Notes under the pieces: generated by a model
What the model was told of the DNA's origin: nothing
Database searches by the model: none
Seen by the model: the letters and a program-made list of their open reading frames with translations, nothing else
Translations under genes and position numbers: made by a program
Shown here: one piece after another, positions 22,537-34,768 of the stretch
Position numbering within the stretch: position 1 is the stretch's first letter
Layout of the letters: each line of letters opens with the position of its first letter
Assembly: GCA_943737045.1 (NCBI GenBank)
Contig: CALSFV010000212.1
Location: forward strand, 226,001 to 290,000
Reading direction: 5' to 3'
Length of the DNA stretch: 64,000 nucleotides
DNA from: Parapristionchus giblindavisi
Lineage: Eukaryota > Nematoda > Chromadorea > Rhabditida > Diplogasteridae

Positions 22537-23408
22537 AAGTAAAATCGCTCTTGGCGTGCTAGCATGCCAGCATGCTGAAATATTACCTTTCTAGACGACG
22601 CTCCTCATATTCTTCTTGCCGTGAATCCTTCCATTTTCATGAGCAATAGATTACCGGGCTAGGGGGGCGGAGTGAATTGAAAGAGGGAGAATAGATGCGA
22701 AGAGGATTAGATAAAAAGAGAGTCAGGGAAATACAGATAGGGGTGAATTCTCTCTACACGAAAGAATATATAGCCATCAATAGAGCATCCGGTCAGCTCA
22801 ATCTTTCTTGTTTATTTATGTCCATACACTGATTTATTTCTATTATATACCTAGACATCTGATGGGGCGATAGGAGTACTGATAGGAAGGTGTCTCGAAA
22901 TCGTAACTAACATTTGTGAATATTATGTTACTTATACAATACCAGCTTGATATTGGAGGAATTGTCTACTGTCCTGTAACATAAGACATTCGCAACCTGA
23001 AAGTAGCTGGTATAATTCGATTAAAAATATCATTATCAGCCTCTCTCTCTCACTTTCCCTCTCACTTACTACTCCACCAATCTCTGCAAAACTGCCAGAT
23101 TTCTTTGTATTGAGTTATTCGCTGGTAGTGTTCAGAAGTCTCGAAAAGAAAAGCAGAGAAAAGTCTCCTCGTTTTGCACATTTCTTCGCCTTTTTCCATT
23201 TCTTTCGTGACTTTGAACGATGCACACATGAGAAATTTGCTACTTTGCTACCTCTTGGCAACTTGCTTAAAGACACATTGCAATCGCTCACTTTATTGCA
23301 TTTTGACTGTATTCTGTAGTGTTTTACATTATGGAGCAATCGCCGATAGAAGAATTCTCACCCCATCGTCATTATCACCCGTTGACTATGCGTTCTCCTC
23401 CTATATCA

Positions 23409-23703
23409 TATAGGACAGCGTATTTGGGCACTTCTTCGGTTTCTGGCCACCCACCCCTCAGACCCCCCTCCTCTCTCCTCTCGAAATCATTTTGAGTAGT
23501 AACTGACCCTCTTCTCGGTTGTGGTAAAACCAACCGTAGTCCAGAGCTCTCCCATCTTGAGGAGAGCTCGGGGAGCATTTCGCCCCCGTGGACGTCGTCC
23601 TCCCAGTGAGGACGACCGTTCCATTCGATCGAAAAGATCGAATTGGGGATAGGGGGGTTAGAGGGGGGGGGGGTGACCAGAAACCGAAGAAGTTCCCGTA
23701 TTT
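23409..23703. mobile_element. MITE with GGGCACTTCTTCGG termini
   Basis: The inverted termini read GGGMACTTCTTCGGTTTCTGG. Next to them are C-rich and G-rich runs (CCCACCCCTC on the left, an 11-bp G run on the right). The interior has a smaller palindrome around GACGTCGTCCTC. No target duplication could be fixed. Its terminus resembles the flank of the minisatellite at 3.65 kb. Confidence 0.6.
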
Positions 23704-23880
23704 GAATATTGCTGCAATTCTTGTCAAGCAAATAATGGCAAAATCATTCTTCCCTTTCTTCTCGACTTTTTTGACTTCGACTTTGGTCGTTTGTGTACGA
23801 TGACACCGCAAAAAAGGGAAGAATGATTCTACCATTTTTTGCTTGAAAAAAGAAAGAATTGCAAAAATTTCAAATACTTT
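23697..23880. mobile_element. Short foldback element
   Basis: Inverted halves: GTATTTGAATATTGCTGCAATTCTTG... on the left, and a matching CAAGCAAAAAATGG...AATTCTT in reverse complement on the right, with AATCATTCTTCCCTTT shared internally. Its left end overlaps the end of the preceding MITE, so the two may be nested or composite. Confidence 0.55.
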
Positions 23881-24145
23881 GTCCTATGTTGTGTAATTTT
23901 GTTCATAAATCAATGATGTAGTGGCATCATCTCCGCAATAATAATATTCTAACAATAAAATGCATACAATTCGCTTATTCGCATTGTTCATCACTCTGAA
24001 ATCAATACCAATTTCGCCTGTCCTTCGCAAGGTATTATCCCCCATTCGATCGATGACAGGCCACCCTCACTAAATCTACCACTATGTTGGGACATTTTAC
24101 CAATACGTCTCACCATAGTTTATTGTATTTGCGGCAATATTTATT

Positions 24146-24790
24146 GGTCGAGAATAGTTCAAAAATGCGTCTACTTGGGGCAGGAGGTAACATTGGATAA
24201 TGGGAGATTCAATGGGGAAATAGATAGAAGAATAAGGGCTGCTATCTTCTCTTTTAATCAATATAGAGCTTTTTTTCTCTAATCGCCGAATTCCAATGCA
24301 AAATAAAAAACGTTTGTTTGAGGGAACAGTACTACCTGCTATGATGTATGCTTCAGAAACCTGGTGTTTGACCTCTCGTCAAGAAAATAAAATCGCTGTG
24401 GCGCAGCGCAGACTAGAGCGTTGCATGTTAGGGATATCATTACTCGATAAAAAGACGAATGACTGGGTGAGAGCACGGACCGGGCTGACGGACTTCGTCC
24501 AGTGCTACAGATTGAGACGGTGGCGATGGGCTGCCCGCTTATCTTCACTTGATCCTGACAGATGGTCGAGAAGAGTGTTAGAATGGCACCCACAAGGGCC
24601 AAAGCGATCAAGGGGAAGACCCGAATTGAGATGGAAGGATGAATTTGTGAAGATAGTCGGGCCAGGCTTTATGAACGTTGCCAGAAACACGGATCAATGG
24701 AACCATATCATGTCACTACAGATCCGGTGACCCACCGCTTAGTTGATCTCGATAAAGTGTTTAAATGTAAAAAAAAAAAAAAAATGTAAT
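24146..24790 (+). mobile_element. 5'-truncated LINE (non-LTR retrotransposon) 3' end
   Basis: A reverse-transcriptase C-terminal region is recognisable in two frames. The first (~24148-24270) contains VYLGQEVTLDNGRFNGEIDR and the second (24296-24730) contains LPAMMYASETW, RRLERCMLGIS and RGRPELRWKDEF, which are hallmarks of the end of LINE ORFs. A frameshift separates the two, so the copy is dead. It ends in a ~15-bp poly(A). It is bounded by identical 39-bp direct repeats (24107-24145 and 24791-24829, starting GTCTCACCATAG), a target-site duplication. Confidence 0.88.
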
Positions 24791-26096
24791 GTCTCACCAT
24801 AGTTTATTGTATTTGCGGCAATATTTATTTATTTTCATTTCACCTGCTTCTTATTCATGGCTCTCACACATACCAGAATCATACCGTTATTATATTTAGC
24901 ATGCTAGAATGCCAGTTGCTAGCATACTTCTATCTTACCATTAATCTTGGCGATGCTACTCATATTCCTATTGCCAGTGCATCGCCCCAGTTTCGTGAGC
25001 AATAGATTACCGGGCTTCGTGGTGGCGCGAATTGAGTTTGAGAGAGAATAGCAAAGAAGAAGGTTAGAGAAAAAGAGAAAAGGATATAGATAGAGAATGA
25101 ATTCTCTCTACACGAGAATAGCCATCAATGAAGCATCCGGACATTGGCTATCTTTCGTATTTATTTATGCCCACCTATTGATTTATCTCCATAAAATCGT
25201 TTGGTTCTAAATACATCTGATGGGGTTAGGAAGGTGTCTTAAAATCTCAACTCATATTTATGAATATAATATTACTTATTATATTTGTTCATCTGGAGGA
25301 ATTGCGTATAGAACTATAGATTCTGTATCGTAGGATATTCAAAACCTGAAAGTGGCAGGGATAATTCAAAATGGCATTATTTGTTTCGCTTTTAGCAATG
25401 GGATTTGATACAACACGTATTCAAATTTATCTCGAACTGTCTCTTTTTCCTTTTGATGATACTTATAACACAGTATGGATTAGATGACTATTTTGTTCTT
25501 CTGGAGGTCAATCCATCTTCTCAGATATCTCCGACACTGAGTCATAACACGAATCAGAACAACAGTTGGCCCTAGAGTATTTTATCATATGTTTATTTAC
25601 AACAAAAACATTGATCAAAAACATTTTACACATTATTCTATGTTATACATTGTGGAGTTTTCGTTGATGGAAGAGTACTCAACCTACCGCCATTATAAAC
25701 CGTTGATTCCGCGTTCATCCTCTTAATCATATCTTGTCATTTTGTTCATAAGACAATGCGCGGATAACATCGTGGGAATAATGATATTCTAAAAAACGTA
25801 AAATTCTCTTATAACACGGGTCTCCGGTAAAAGTGCAGCAACGCCTGCCACTAGGAAAAAATTTTTGTCTCCGATTTAGATGAAAGTCGGTCAGTGGGTG
25901 TGGTTGGGGGTCATGAGAAGGCATAGCCATTTGATTTGGCCAAAATTGCAGATTATCGATTTTTTGTGATCTACCCTGAAAATGATCATAACTCGGTTCA
26001 TTTTCATTGTACATCAAGCTGACAGGTGTCGTTCGAACCGTATTCGAATGATCTTCAAAAAAATTGTTTATGTCTCGTTCGCTGCTAAGTCGTCTT

Positions 26097-27167
26097 CAGG
26101 GCGAAAAACGCGAAGAGCAGATTATTATACCAAAAAGGTGACCTTGTTCTCGAAAATTTTCTCTTGAGATCATCCGTATTATTGCAAAAATTATGTCTTC
26201 AAACCACGCACAATATCACTATCTAGTTCATTGCCCGTATCTCTTGGCCCTCAGGGTCGATTACTAGATAGCTCATGGACTTAGTCGATTTTAGATCACT
26301 TTCCGTTTTTTGATCGTATCACACTTAAAGGTTGTCCAATTACCTTTTCAAAAAAATAGAAATGATTCTCTCGAAAAGTAGATTAAAAAGTTTACCATTG
26401 TCTAAATTGCTATATCAAGCCTTTTTTTGAGTTATCAAAGAAAATTGCTCCAATTTCGTGTTTTCACCGCTTTCATGTGTTGAACAGAGAATTCAATCAA
26501 TTAGACAAATATGTTTACTTCACATTAGAAACTGTAATATAATTGAGCAAACATTGTGCAGATATCAACACCGCTGGTCAAATGCGAGGGTAGTTGATAA
26601 GTCCTTTCCTCTGTCACTAGAACCTCGAGCGTCACTGGTATAGAGGAGAGCACAAGATCACACTCGAGAGAGCATCCATAATGGAGTTCTCCCTTGGACT
26701 GTACACGAGAGTGCTCGAGGAGGTTCAGCAAGGTTTCTTTTTCGGAATCGTCCCCCCATCGAAATCGTTCAAGGACTACGAGCATGGACCAAAGCATCCG
26801 CGGTGAAAACACGAAATTGGAGCAATTTTCTTTGATAATTCAAAAACGGCTTGATATAGCAATTTAGACAATGGTAAACTTTTTAATCTACTTTTCGAGA
26901 GAATCATTTCTATTTTTTTGAAAAGGTAATTGGACAACTTTGAAGTGAGATACGATCAAAAAACGGAAAGTGATCTAAAATCGAAGTCCATGAGCTATCT
27001 AGTAATCGACCCTGAGGGCCAAGAGATACGGGCAATGAACTAGATGTGATATTGTGCGTGGTTTGAAGACATAATTTTTGCAATAATACGGATGATCTCA
27101 AGAGAAAATTTTCGAGAACAGGTCACCTTTTTGGTATAATAATCTGCTCTTCGCGTTTTTCGCCCTG
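26097..27167. mobile_element. Foldback element with CAGGGCG termini
   Basis: A 1.07-kb palindrome with arms of ~370 bp (26097-26470 and ~26800-27167). It starts CAGGGCGAAAAACGCGAAGA and ends with the reverse complement. The CAGGG terminus is hAT-like, but I found no matching 8-bp flanks. A ~330-bp non-palindromic centre carries no convincing gene. Confidence 0.8.
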
Positions 27168-27169
27168 AA

Positions 27170-27578
27170 TGTAAGGATTTACAATAGCCGGGTTCTTCAA
27201 CTTGTGGGTAAGCACCAAGACTTGAGATCAAATATCAATCCTTTATCTCCAACTCAACCTACAAAATACAATTCAAAAGGCGAAGACACTCACGCGGTAC
27301 GACCGCCAACTACTCTGGGAGACTATCAAAAGGCGAAGGAGAGAGGAGAAGAGAGGCCGAGAGCGGGGAGAGAACAACCGCGTGGAGAGAATGACCTAAT
27401 AATAATGGCGTAATGCCTCTATTTATATGCTATACTAATTACATTAAAAGACAAAGCAAAACTACATTCTAAACTAATTCTAAAATAACTCTAAAGGTGG
27501 AGAAAGGGGGTTAGCGGTCGAAAGGGGAATAGGGGATAGGGGAGGCGGTTAGCCTGGGAAAAGGGTACATCCCTAACA
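27170..27578 (-). mobile_element. 3' LTR of an LTR retrotransposon
   Basis: On the minus strand the segment starts TGTTAGGGATG and ends CTTACA (TG...CA ends). It contains a TATA-like CATATAAATAGAGG (complement of ~27418-27431) and an ATAAAG motif. Immediately before its start is a polypurine stretch (GGAGGAGGGAGA, complement of 27579-27590), as expected for second-strand priming. The 5' LTR is not present in the window. Confidence 0.7.
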
Positions 27579-27630
27579 TCTCCCTCCTCCGGCTCCAGCA
27601 TGTCCTCATGCGAAACGAAATCTAAAATGA

Positions 27631-28404
27631 CTAAAAAAGATTATAGTATCCCACTAGACATTGATCGATGTGTTCACAATGCAATCGATATTCGTAGTCT
27701 TTATCGATTATGTGAGCAGATGAACTCTTGCGACAATCTTCTTTACGGCCTCTGTCAAATACTGCACCCTTACAATATTTCAAGTTACTTTCTACAAGAT
27801 ATCCTTCCCAACAGGAACTTCCACATTTATCAGCATGTCCTCTTTCCTGACCATAATCAAGTTTCAATAAACTGCGAACCGTTCTCCATTCCTTACGATG
27901 CACACAAATGTATTTCGATACACCATTGTATTGAACACCACCAAATCTACCGTAATACTTGTGGTATTGCTTAACAATTCGTCCTATATTGATACTCTTA
28001 ACTTCAGCAGTACCTACACAATCATGACAAATCGCTTCTCCTTGAATGTTCTCTGATCCACCATTGAATCGAATCTTCTTATGATCAGACTCTACCTGTT
28101 CTACCTTACACAATTTCTTATCGGTTTGACCATTTCCTTCTTCTATAACACATCGTTGATTTACTAAATTAATCTGTTTATCATCATCTTTACTCTCCTT
28201 ATCACTTCGATGATCCACCTTACTCGTATCCATATCATCCTTATTCTCACATCTTTTATTCTTTTGGGGATCCTTCCTAGTTCCACCAGTCCAATCAATA
28301 TTCATCATATTCTCAGATTTTCGGTGCATTTTACCATGATCAATGGTTTGCTTCTCGAATACAGTACTCTCGTTTACAGTACTCCGCTGATTCCCTACTC
28401 GCAT
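27631..28404 (-). CDS. Terminal ORF of the LTR retroelement, 257 aa, unassigned
   Basis: A single long frame ends ~40 bp before the polypurine tract. Start MRVGNQRSTVNESTVFEKQ. The first half is strongly charged (KDPQKNKRCENKDD). The second half has scattered Cys/His (CHDCVG, HADKCGSSCW, HCEHIDQC). Position suggests the last ORF of the element (env-like, accessory, or the end of pol), but I recognise no catalytic motif. It may be the remains of a longer protein, since the upstream DNA is lost at the block junction. This is a mobile-element protein, not a host gene. Confidence 0.5.
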   Translation of the reverse strand: MRVGNQRSTVNESTVFEKQTIDHGKMHRKSENMMNIDWTGGTRKDPQKNKRCENKDDMDTSKVDHRSDKESKDDDKQINLVNQRCVIEEGNGQTDKKLCKVEQVESDHKKIRFNGGSENIQGEAICHDCVGTAEVKSINIGRIVKQYHKYYGRFGGVQYNGVSKYICVHRKEWRTVRSLLKLDYGQERGHADKCGSSCWEGYLVESNLKYCKGAVFDRGRKEDCRKSSSAHIIDKDYEYRLHCEHIDQCLVGYYNLF

Positions 28405-28430
28405 TCTATATTTCTCTGTACGCTCCTTGC

Positions 28431-28516
28431 AAAGCTCTTTTTTTTACAACACTTTACATTACAACTTTTTTTACATTACACTACAACACACTACATTACA
28501 CTACATTACACTTTAC
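28431..28516. repeat. (ACATTACACT)n short repeat at the duplication junction
   Basis: Irregular repeats of ACATTACACT/ACAACAC run directly into the left edge of block 2. The last units (ATTACAACAC) coincide with the sequence at the block-1 edge (4211-4220), giving about 10 bp of microhomology. Confidence 0.75.
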
Positions 28517-28726
28517 ATTACAACACGAAATGAGAAAAAATTAAAATTTTAATTACTTTTGTAATTTTATATATTGAACGAACAAATAATGAACTTACAA
28601 ATCGTGCAAAGATAGTCAATACTATTTAGAGGAACATTAATTAAGTAATTTTCAGCATTGCAAAATATTGTTATTTTTTCGCACAGCAATACATTTTTAA
28701 TGTTTGTTTCATAAGGTTTTTTTCGT

Positions 28727-29017
28727 TCACCGTGTAGAATTTTTTAGCAAGTGATCGAGCAATTTCATAATACTCTGTGGAATCTGTAACATGAGAAGTA
28801 ATATTATTATAGATTTATTTGATTTGTATGAATTAATTATTTCATCGTTTAGCTTTGGCATCAAATATTCTTCGTTTGGTATCATTAGTGTTACAGTTAA
28901 GTCTATCACGTTTGATAATAATAAATTTATCGCATCTTGGAGAAAAGAGAAAATTAGCTTTTTTTCGTTTACAGTTGAAATACATATTAGAACAAGAAGT
29001 TGAGAAGTTGCGACCAT
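28727..29017 (-). other. Unassigned 96-codon open frame (block 2)
   Basis: Identical to the frame at 4421-4711; the mirror copy at 33400-33691 is frameshifted. Same doubts about coding status. Confidence 0.2.
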
Positions 29018-29512
29018 ATAGCTACAATTACTGGATTGAGACTTTTACAGAATTACTAAACACATGAGGAGAGGTTGAAGTGACAAATCTTCGAATTAAA
29101 TTTTTAAATTTTCATACAACATCGTTTCTTCTTATTTTATATCAACACTAATGAATTCACTATTAATCTGACTAGTAAATAGTAAGAAACGATAAATATT
29201 AAAATGTATTGATTAACTTCAAATCGAACTGCCTGAGAACTAGAAAATATTCTTTGTAATAATATATAATGACTCTAATGTATGCTGCGCTATTCATCCA
29301 TTTTGTATGTGTATTCAATGTACTTTTGATATCTTTCTATGTTTATTCATGCAATTACATAAGCAGTGCATTCACTTATCCGGTAACTGCCGATTACTGT
29401 AGAACATATTTACCGATGTATGACTCCGAACCTTTCTGGTAGAAACTCTGTGTATATACCGATTCTGTCTCCGCCCACTTAACTTCGCGGGCTTGGACAC
29501 CACATGTCAACG

Positions 29513-30434
29513 TCAACACACCCAAAAATCTTTATCAATTCTAGAAAGAAGACCACCAGGAAAAGCATCTTCAACAAAAGCCCGACGTTCATCCCGCTTC
29601 TTCTGGTACCCGAGTAGATTGTCCACAATCCGATGAACTTCTTCTGATGACGTCATCAACGAACGACGATTGCGAAGAGATGATTCGACCTGTTAAATAT
29701 GAAGTTACAATGGTTTAAAATAGATTCGGACTTACCACAAAGGACGTTAGAGTAGCATCGGTGACGTTGATGATTACCATCTTCGACGATACCTCGGAGA
29801 CGTATGAAAACTGAAATGCATTTCAAATTATTCGAAAGAATGTCCGAACTACTATAAAACCCTCCTCATTAGACCAAGTTGTCGAGGCATCTCATCCACC
29901 TCTCGGTTCTTCAGAATCCGATAATCAACGTCGATGTCGATCTTCATAGGGCAACTTTGGGTGACCATGACGAGTACCTGTAAAATATAAGGCAGATTCA
30001 ATGATAGGATCTTTGCCAATGTTTTTTTTCTAAAGAAAACGTAAAGAAAAGGACTACTCTTCACTGATTACACACACTCTCGCTTCCTCAGCTATTTTTT
30101 GCAATTTTAAATCATCAGCAAACATAATACATCGTGTCATTCACCATACCGCCTTGTAAAGGTTATTCAAGTTTGAAAATGAGTTACGTCCGGTATTAGT
30201 GGGACAATCCCACGTGGAAAACATTAAATGACCGAGACAGTAATCTCGTATGACCGTAAGGACTTTCCAATTGGGAACCATCACCCAATAAAAACCGTCG
30301 CGACACGTACGTATACCAAATGTTACATGGCGGACAAGCAAATGCAACGATGAATAAATAAAATTAAAGATAAGTAGTACCAGCCAGAGTGAAATCTTAG
30401 TCCAAATTCCTGAGTGTTGTTTAACCCGCTTCAT
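29513..30434 (-). CDS. Type II single-pass membrane protein, 217 aa (block 2)
   Basis: Exons 30150-30434, 29861-29977, 29736-29810, 29513-29689. I saw no difference from the block-1 gene (5207-6128), so it encodes the same protein: short basic N-terminus, one membrane segment (~14-34), and a cysteine-containing outer domain ending FWVC. Both copies are intact, so dosage may be doubled if the duplication is real. This copy has a different downstream neighbourhood: the LTR retroelement remnant begins ~1 kb past its stop. Confidence 0.75.
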
Positions 30435-31625
30435 CCCAGCTTGAGCGTTGGTGTCCGACGTTTGCTGACGTTTGTCTAAACTTCATAGATCCCGCTCGGA
30501 AGGGCTGGTGGCTCTGTAAAGGAGCGGAATGAGTTCGAGAGGAGTTGGGAGAATCGACGGTGTAAAGATCAAAGATCAATTCGAAATCGAGACAACAAGA
30601 CAGCAAGCAAAACAAGACAACAGCGACTGCGATAATATATGGAAATGAAAAGAAGAGATCGATCGATAGATTCAGAGCGAAAGACAGAAGGAAATGGATA
30701 GAATAGAGAAAGATAAAGATAGAGGGTGGGGAGGCAATACGACAGTGGGGAATGTAGGATCGAAAACACTGTCGTTCTGACAGAGAAAAGAGACTGTTTC
30801 GAAAGGCTGAAATTCCGGAACATGGGCGGTAGAACTTGGTTTCAGAAGAAGAAAATATCGAAAATTAAAGTGACTTTTCCCAAGACAGAGACAAAACAAC
30901 ACAATTAGAACGACGCAAGAGGTAGAGTAAAGCAAGAGGTAGAGGATAACAAGAGGCAGAGGAAAGTAATATGCAGATCGATGGAGAGGCAGATGGTTGA
31001 AGTGGTAGAGGGATGGAGAGGTAGAAAGATGAACACAGAAAAAACCACCAATAGCAATCGAAAGTGCAAGATAGGACGCATAGCAAGACGTGCCTCTGTT
31101 CAAATTGGCGGGAATGACACAGAGTGGATGGAATCAATGAAAGATAAACACTATCGACAGTAGATCACTATGATCAAAGTATTATTCCATTGTGATCTGG
31201 TTGTTTGATCAGGGGAGAGAGTATCCAGACAGAAGAGAGTACAGACAGAGATAGAGAGAGAGTGAGAGAGTATGGATAATTGAGAGAGTACAAGGAAGGC
31301 AGGGCAGCACGTGAACCTGATCTACCATCTATACCTATTGTTTACGAATCGCTGCCCCCCTTCCCATTCTTCCCGCCAATTTCATTAGAGGAACGTGTCG
31401 TTACAATTGTTCCATCCTTGTTCTAGTTTATCTTTGATCCATTTGTCCCCTGTTCACTGTCTTTCCTTCACGCCTCTGTCTGTCCCTCTGTCTTTATCGT
31501 TCTCCATTTCGGCAATCCGGAACAGCCCTTCTGCAAGTTGCTTATAATTGTGATATTTTCTCCTTCTGAAATCATATACCGCCAATGTTTAAGAATTTCG
31601 ACATTTCCAAACATTATCTGCTAGA

Positions 31626-34116
31626 ACTATAGTGTTTTCGATCGGACATTCCCGACTGTCATGAAGCCTTCCACTCTATCTCTAGCTCTCTCTGTTTCAT
31701 CCTTATCTGTCTTTTCCTTTCTGTGCCTATCGATCGATCTCTTGTTTTCATTACCATATCACATCACAGTTGTTATCACAGTTGTCACAGTTGTTGTTGT
31801 CTTTTCTGTCTCGCAGTCTTGTTGCCTCGATTTCGAGTTGGTCTTTGATCTTTACACCGTCGATTCTCCCAACTCCTCTTGAAATCATTAGAATCCTTTA
31901 CAGAGACATCAGCCCTTCCGAGCGGGATCTATGAAGTTTAGACAGGCGTCAGTAAACGTCGGACATCAACGCTCAAGCTGGGATGAAGCGGGCTAAACAG
32001 CACTCGGGGATTTGGACTAGGATTTCACTCTGACTGGTACTACTTACCTTTAATTTTATTTATTCATCGTTACATTTGCTTGTCCGCCATGTAACATTTG
32101 GTATACGTACGTGTCGCGACGGTGTCTATAGGGTGATGGTTCCCAATTGGAAAGTCCTTACAGTCATACGAGATTACTGTCTCGGTCATTTAATGTTTTC
32201 ACTTCGGGTCCAATGTCCCACTACCACCGGACTCAACTCATGTTCAAACTGAAAAGAAACCTTTACATGGCGGTAAGGTAAATGTCACTATACATTATGT
32301 TTTCCGATGATCTAAAAGTACAAAAATAAGCGAAGGAGGAAGCGAGGGAGAGATAGTTTGTAATCAGTGGAGAGCGTCATTTTTCTTTAGGCTTCTTTAG
32401 AGAGAAACATTATCAAAAAACCAATCATTTCTAATCTATTATATATGTTATAGGTCGAATCGTCATGGTCAACCAAGATTGTCTGAGGAAGATCATCATC
32501 GACGTCGATAATCGGATTCTCAAGATGATTGATTGCAACTCGGACTCATGAGGAGGTTTTTATAGTAGTTCGGACATTCTTTCGAATAATTTGAAATGCA
32601 TTTCAGTTTTCATACGTCTCCGAGGTATCGTCGAAGATGGTAATCATCAACGTCACCGATGCTACTCTAACGTCCTTTGTGGTAAGTCCGAATCTATTTT
32701 AAACCATTGTAACATGATATTTAACAGGTCGAATCATCTCTTCGCAATCGTCGTTCGTTGATGACGTCATCAGAAGAAGTTCATCGGATTGTGGACAATT
32801 TACTCGGGTACCAGAATAAGCGGGATGAACGTCGGGCTTTTGTTGAAGATGCTTTTCCTGGTGGTCTTCTTTCTAGAATTAATAAAGATTTTTGGGTGTG
32901 TTGACGTTGACATGTGGTGTCCAAGCCCGCGAAGTTAAGTGGGCGGAGACAGAATCGGTATATACACAGAGTTTCTACCAGAAAGGGGCGGAGTCATACA
33001 TCGGTAAATATGTTCTACAGTAATCGGCAGTTACCGGATAAGTGAATGCACTGCTTATGTAATTGCATGAATAAACATAGAAAGATATCAAAAGTACATT
33101 GAATACACATACAAAATGGATGAATAGCGCAGCATACATTAGAGTCATTATATATTATTACAAAGAATATTTTCTAGTTCTCAGGCAGTTCGATTTGAAG
33201 TTAATCAATACATTTTAATATTTATCGTTTCTTACTATTTACTAGTCAGATTAATAGTGAATTCATTGGTGTTGATATAAAATAAGAAGAAACGATGTTG
33301 TATGAAAATTTAAAAATTTAATTCGAAGATTTGTCACTTCAACCTCTCCTCGTGTGTTTAGTAATTCTGTAAAAGTCTCAATCCAGTAATTGCAGCTATA
33401 TGGTCGCAACTTCTCAACTTCTTGTTCTAATATGTATTTCAATTGTAAACGAAAAAAAAGCTAATTTTCTCTTTTCTCCAAGATGCGATAAATTTATTAT
33501 TATCAAACGTGATAGACTTAACTGTAACACTAATGATACCAAACGAAGAATATTTGATGCCAAAGCTAAACGAAGTAATAATTAATTCATACAAATCAAA
33601 TAAATCTATAATAATATTACTTCTCATGTTACAGATTCCACAGAGTATTATGAAATTGCTCGATCACTTGCTAAAAAATTCTACACGGTGAACGAAAAAA
33701 ACCTTATGAAACAAACATTAAAAATGTATTGCTGTGCGAAAAAATAACAATATTTTGCAATGCTGAAAATTACTTAATTAATGTTCCTCTAAATAGTATT
33801 GAGTATCTTTGCACGATTTGTAAGTTCATTAATTGTTCTTTCAATATATAAAATTACAAAATTAATTAAAATTTAATTTTTTACTCATTTCGTGAAGTAA
33901 TCCCCGCCCGCCACCCGTCTCAACAGCGGTGGTATATCAAGTTCAGTGCGCGCGAGGACACTCTGCGTCTCTGCCCATCGACCTACTCTTGTCATCTGAC
34001 ACTCTGTCACTGATCTATCACTGGAAGGGAATCTCTTCCTATCTTTGGAATCAATTCTCTAGAGTTATCTTTGTTTATCCTCATGATCAGACTTAATAGT
34101 CTATAGTTTGATTGTG
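31626..34116. repeat. Large inverted repeat, right arm (block 2)
   Basis: Counterpart of 7320-9810. Its outer ~200 bp (from ~33910) have lost their partner because the left arm is truncated in this block. It carries the second pseudogene copy. Confidence 0.9.
31983..32904 (+). pseudogene. Broken mirror copy of the membrane-protein gene (block 2)
   Basis: Same lesions as in block 1: TGA at codon 17 (32031-32033) and a degraded exon 2, with open exons 3-4. The shared lesions show the pseudogene was already dead when the block was duplicated. Confidence 0.8.
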
Positions 34117-34768
34117 AGAATAAACAAATCGATGTCCAACAAATTAATTGTTCAATAGATGGAAAATTTGCATGAAACTATTTAATTTTATTGTTTATTT
34201 CATCTTTATGGCAAATAATATTCAACGCCTATAGGTTTCTGATTCGAATTTCTCTTGAACTTGGATTGCTTCTATCACAGTTGAAAGGGCGGGCCTCGTG
34301 CAGTCGTTATATTTAACAATTTTTTTTGTGATATTCTTTGTGTGGTTTCTGTCGTCTTTGCAACAGACTGCTACTTGCAAAGGGAATTTCTTCCGAAACA
34401 ATGGAATATGAAGAGAAAACAGGAGCGCGTGATTTATTTTGACGATGAATAAAAATCTACGATATTCTTCTAGCAAAGCTTTATATCAATGAGCTACAGT
34501 AATCATTAATTCTGCAACAAGCAACAATCAATAGAAACATGCGAAAGATGGTTATCGTACAAGATGAGATCACAACATATGAGATACAACGATGAATATA
34601 AGAGTTTCAGTTCATGATACTAGTCGGGGGTGAGACTACAGTAATCGTTAATCATTAATGAAACAAGATACATAAGTGCAATGAGAAAAAATGGTTAGGA
34701 ATGAAAACGTGATTTATTTGTGATGGACCAGGGCTCGATCTCTCAAGGGTGGTTTCAAAAGTACAGTA

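Larger units (their letters stand above)
4211..22740. repeat. Segmental duplication, block 1
   Basis: This block matches 28517-46560. The offset is 24306 at the left, 24301 near 14 kb, 24300 near 17 kb and 24296 near 20.5 kb, which reflects only a few small indels. Up to ~21390 I could find only about ten differences (for example at 12471, a 5-bp indel near 13311, 15400, 19066, 19898, and the GA tract at 20.04 kb). After the MITE at 21400-21846 the match becomes looser, about 2% and then several percent different, and it dissolves beyond ~22740. The left boundary falls inside the palindrome arm. Confidence 0.95.
20230..25800. repeat. Decayed higher-order tandem array (block 1 side)
   Basis: Several landmark strings recur with 70-95% similarity. 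The ACCCGTTGATTCGGCGT-like string occurs at ~20305, ~20663, ~23375 and ~25700. GAGCAATAGATTACCGGGCT occurs at ~22641 and ~25000. GAATTCTCTCTACACGA...AGCCATCAAT occurs at ~21117, ~22743 and ~25098. The spacing is irregular (about 1.6-2.4 kb). It is an old tandem array, later interrupted by MITEs and a LINE fragment, with no gene content seen. Confidence 0.65.
28517..30781. repeat. Large inverted repeat, left arm (block 2, truncated)
   Basis: Counterpart of 4211-6475; pairs with 31626-33910 or so in reverse complement. It carries the second intact copy of the membrane-protein gene. Confidence 0.9.
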
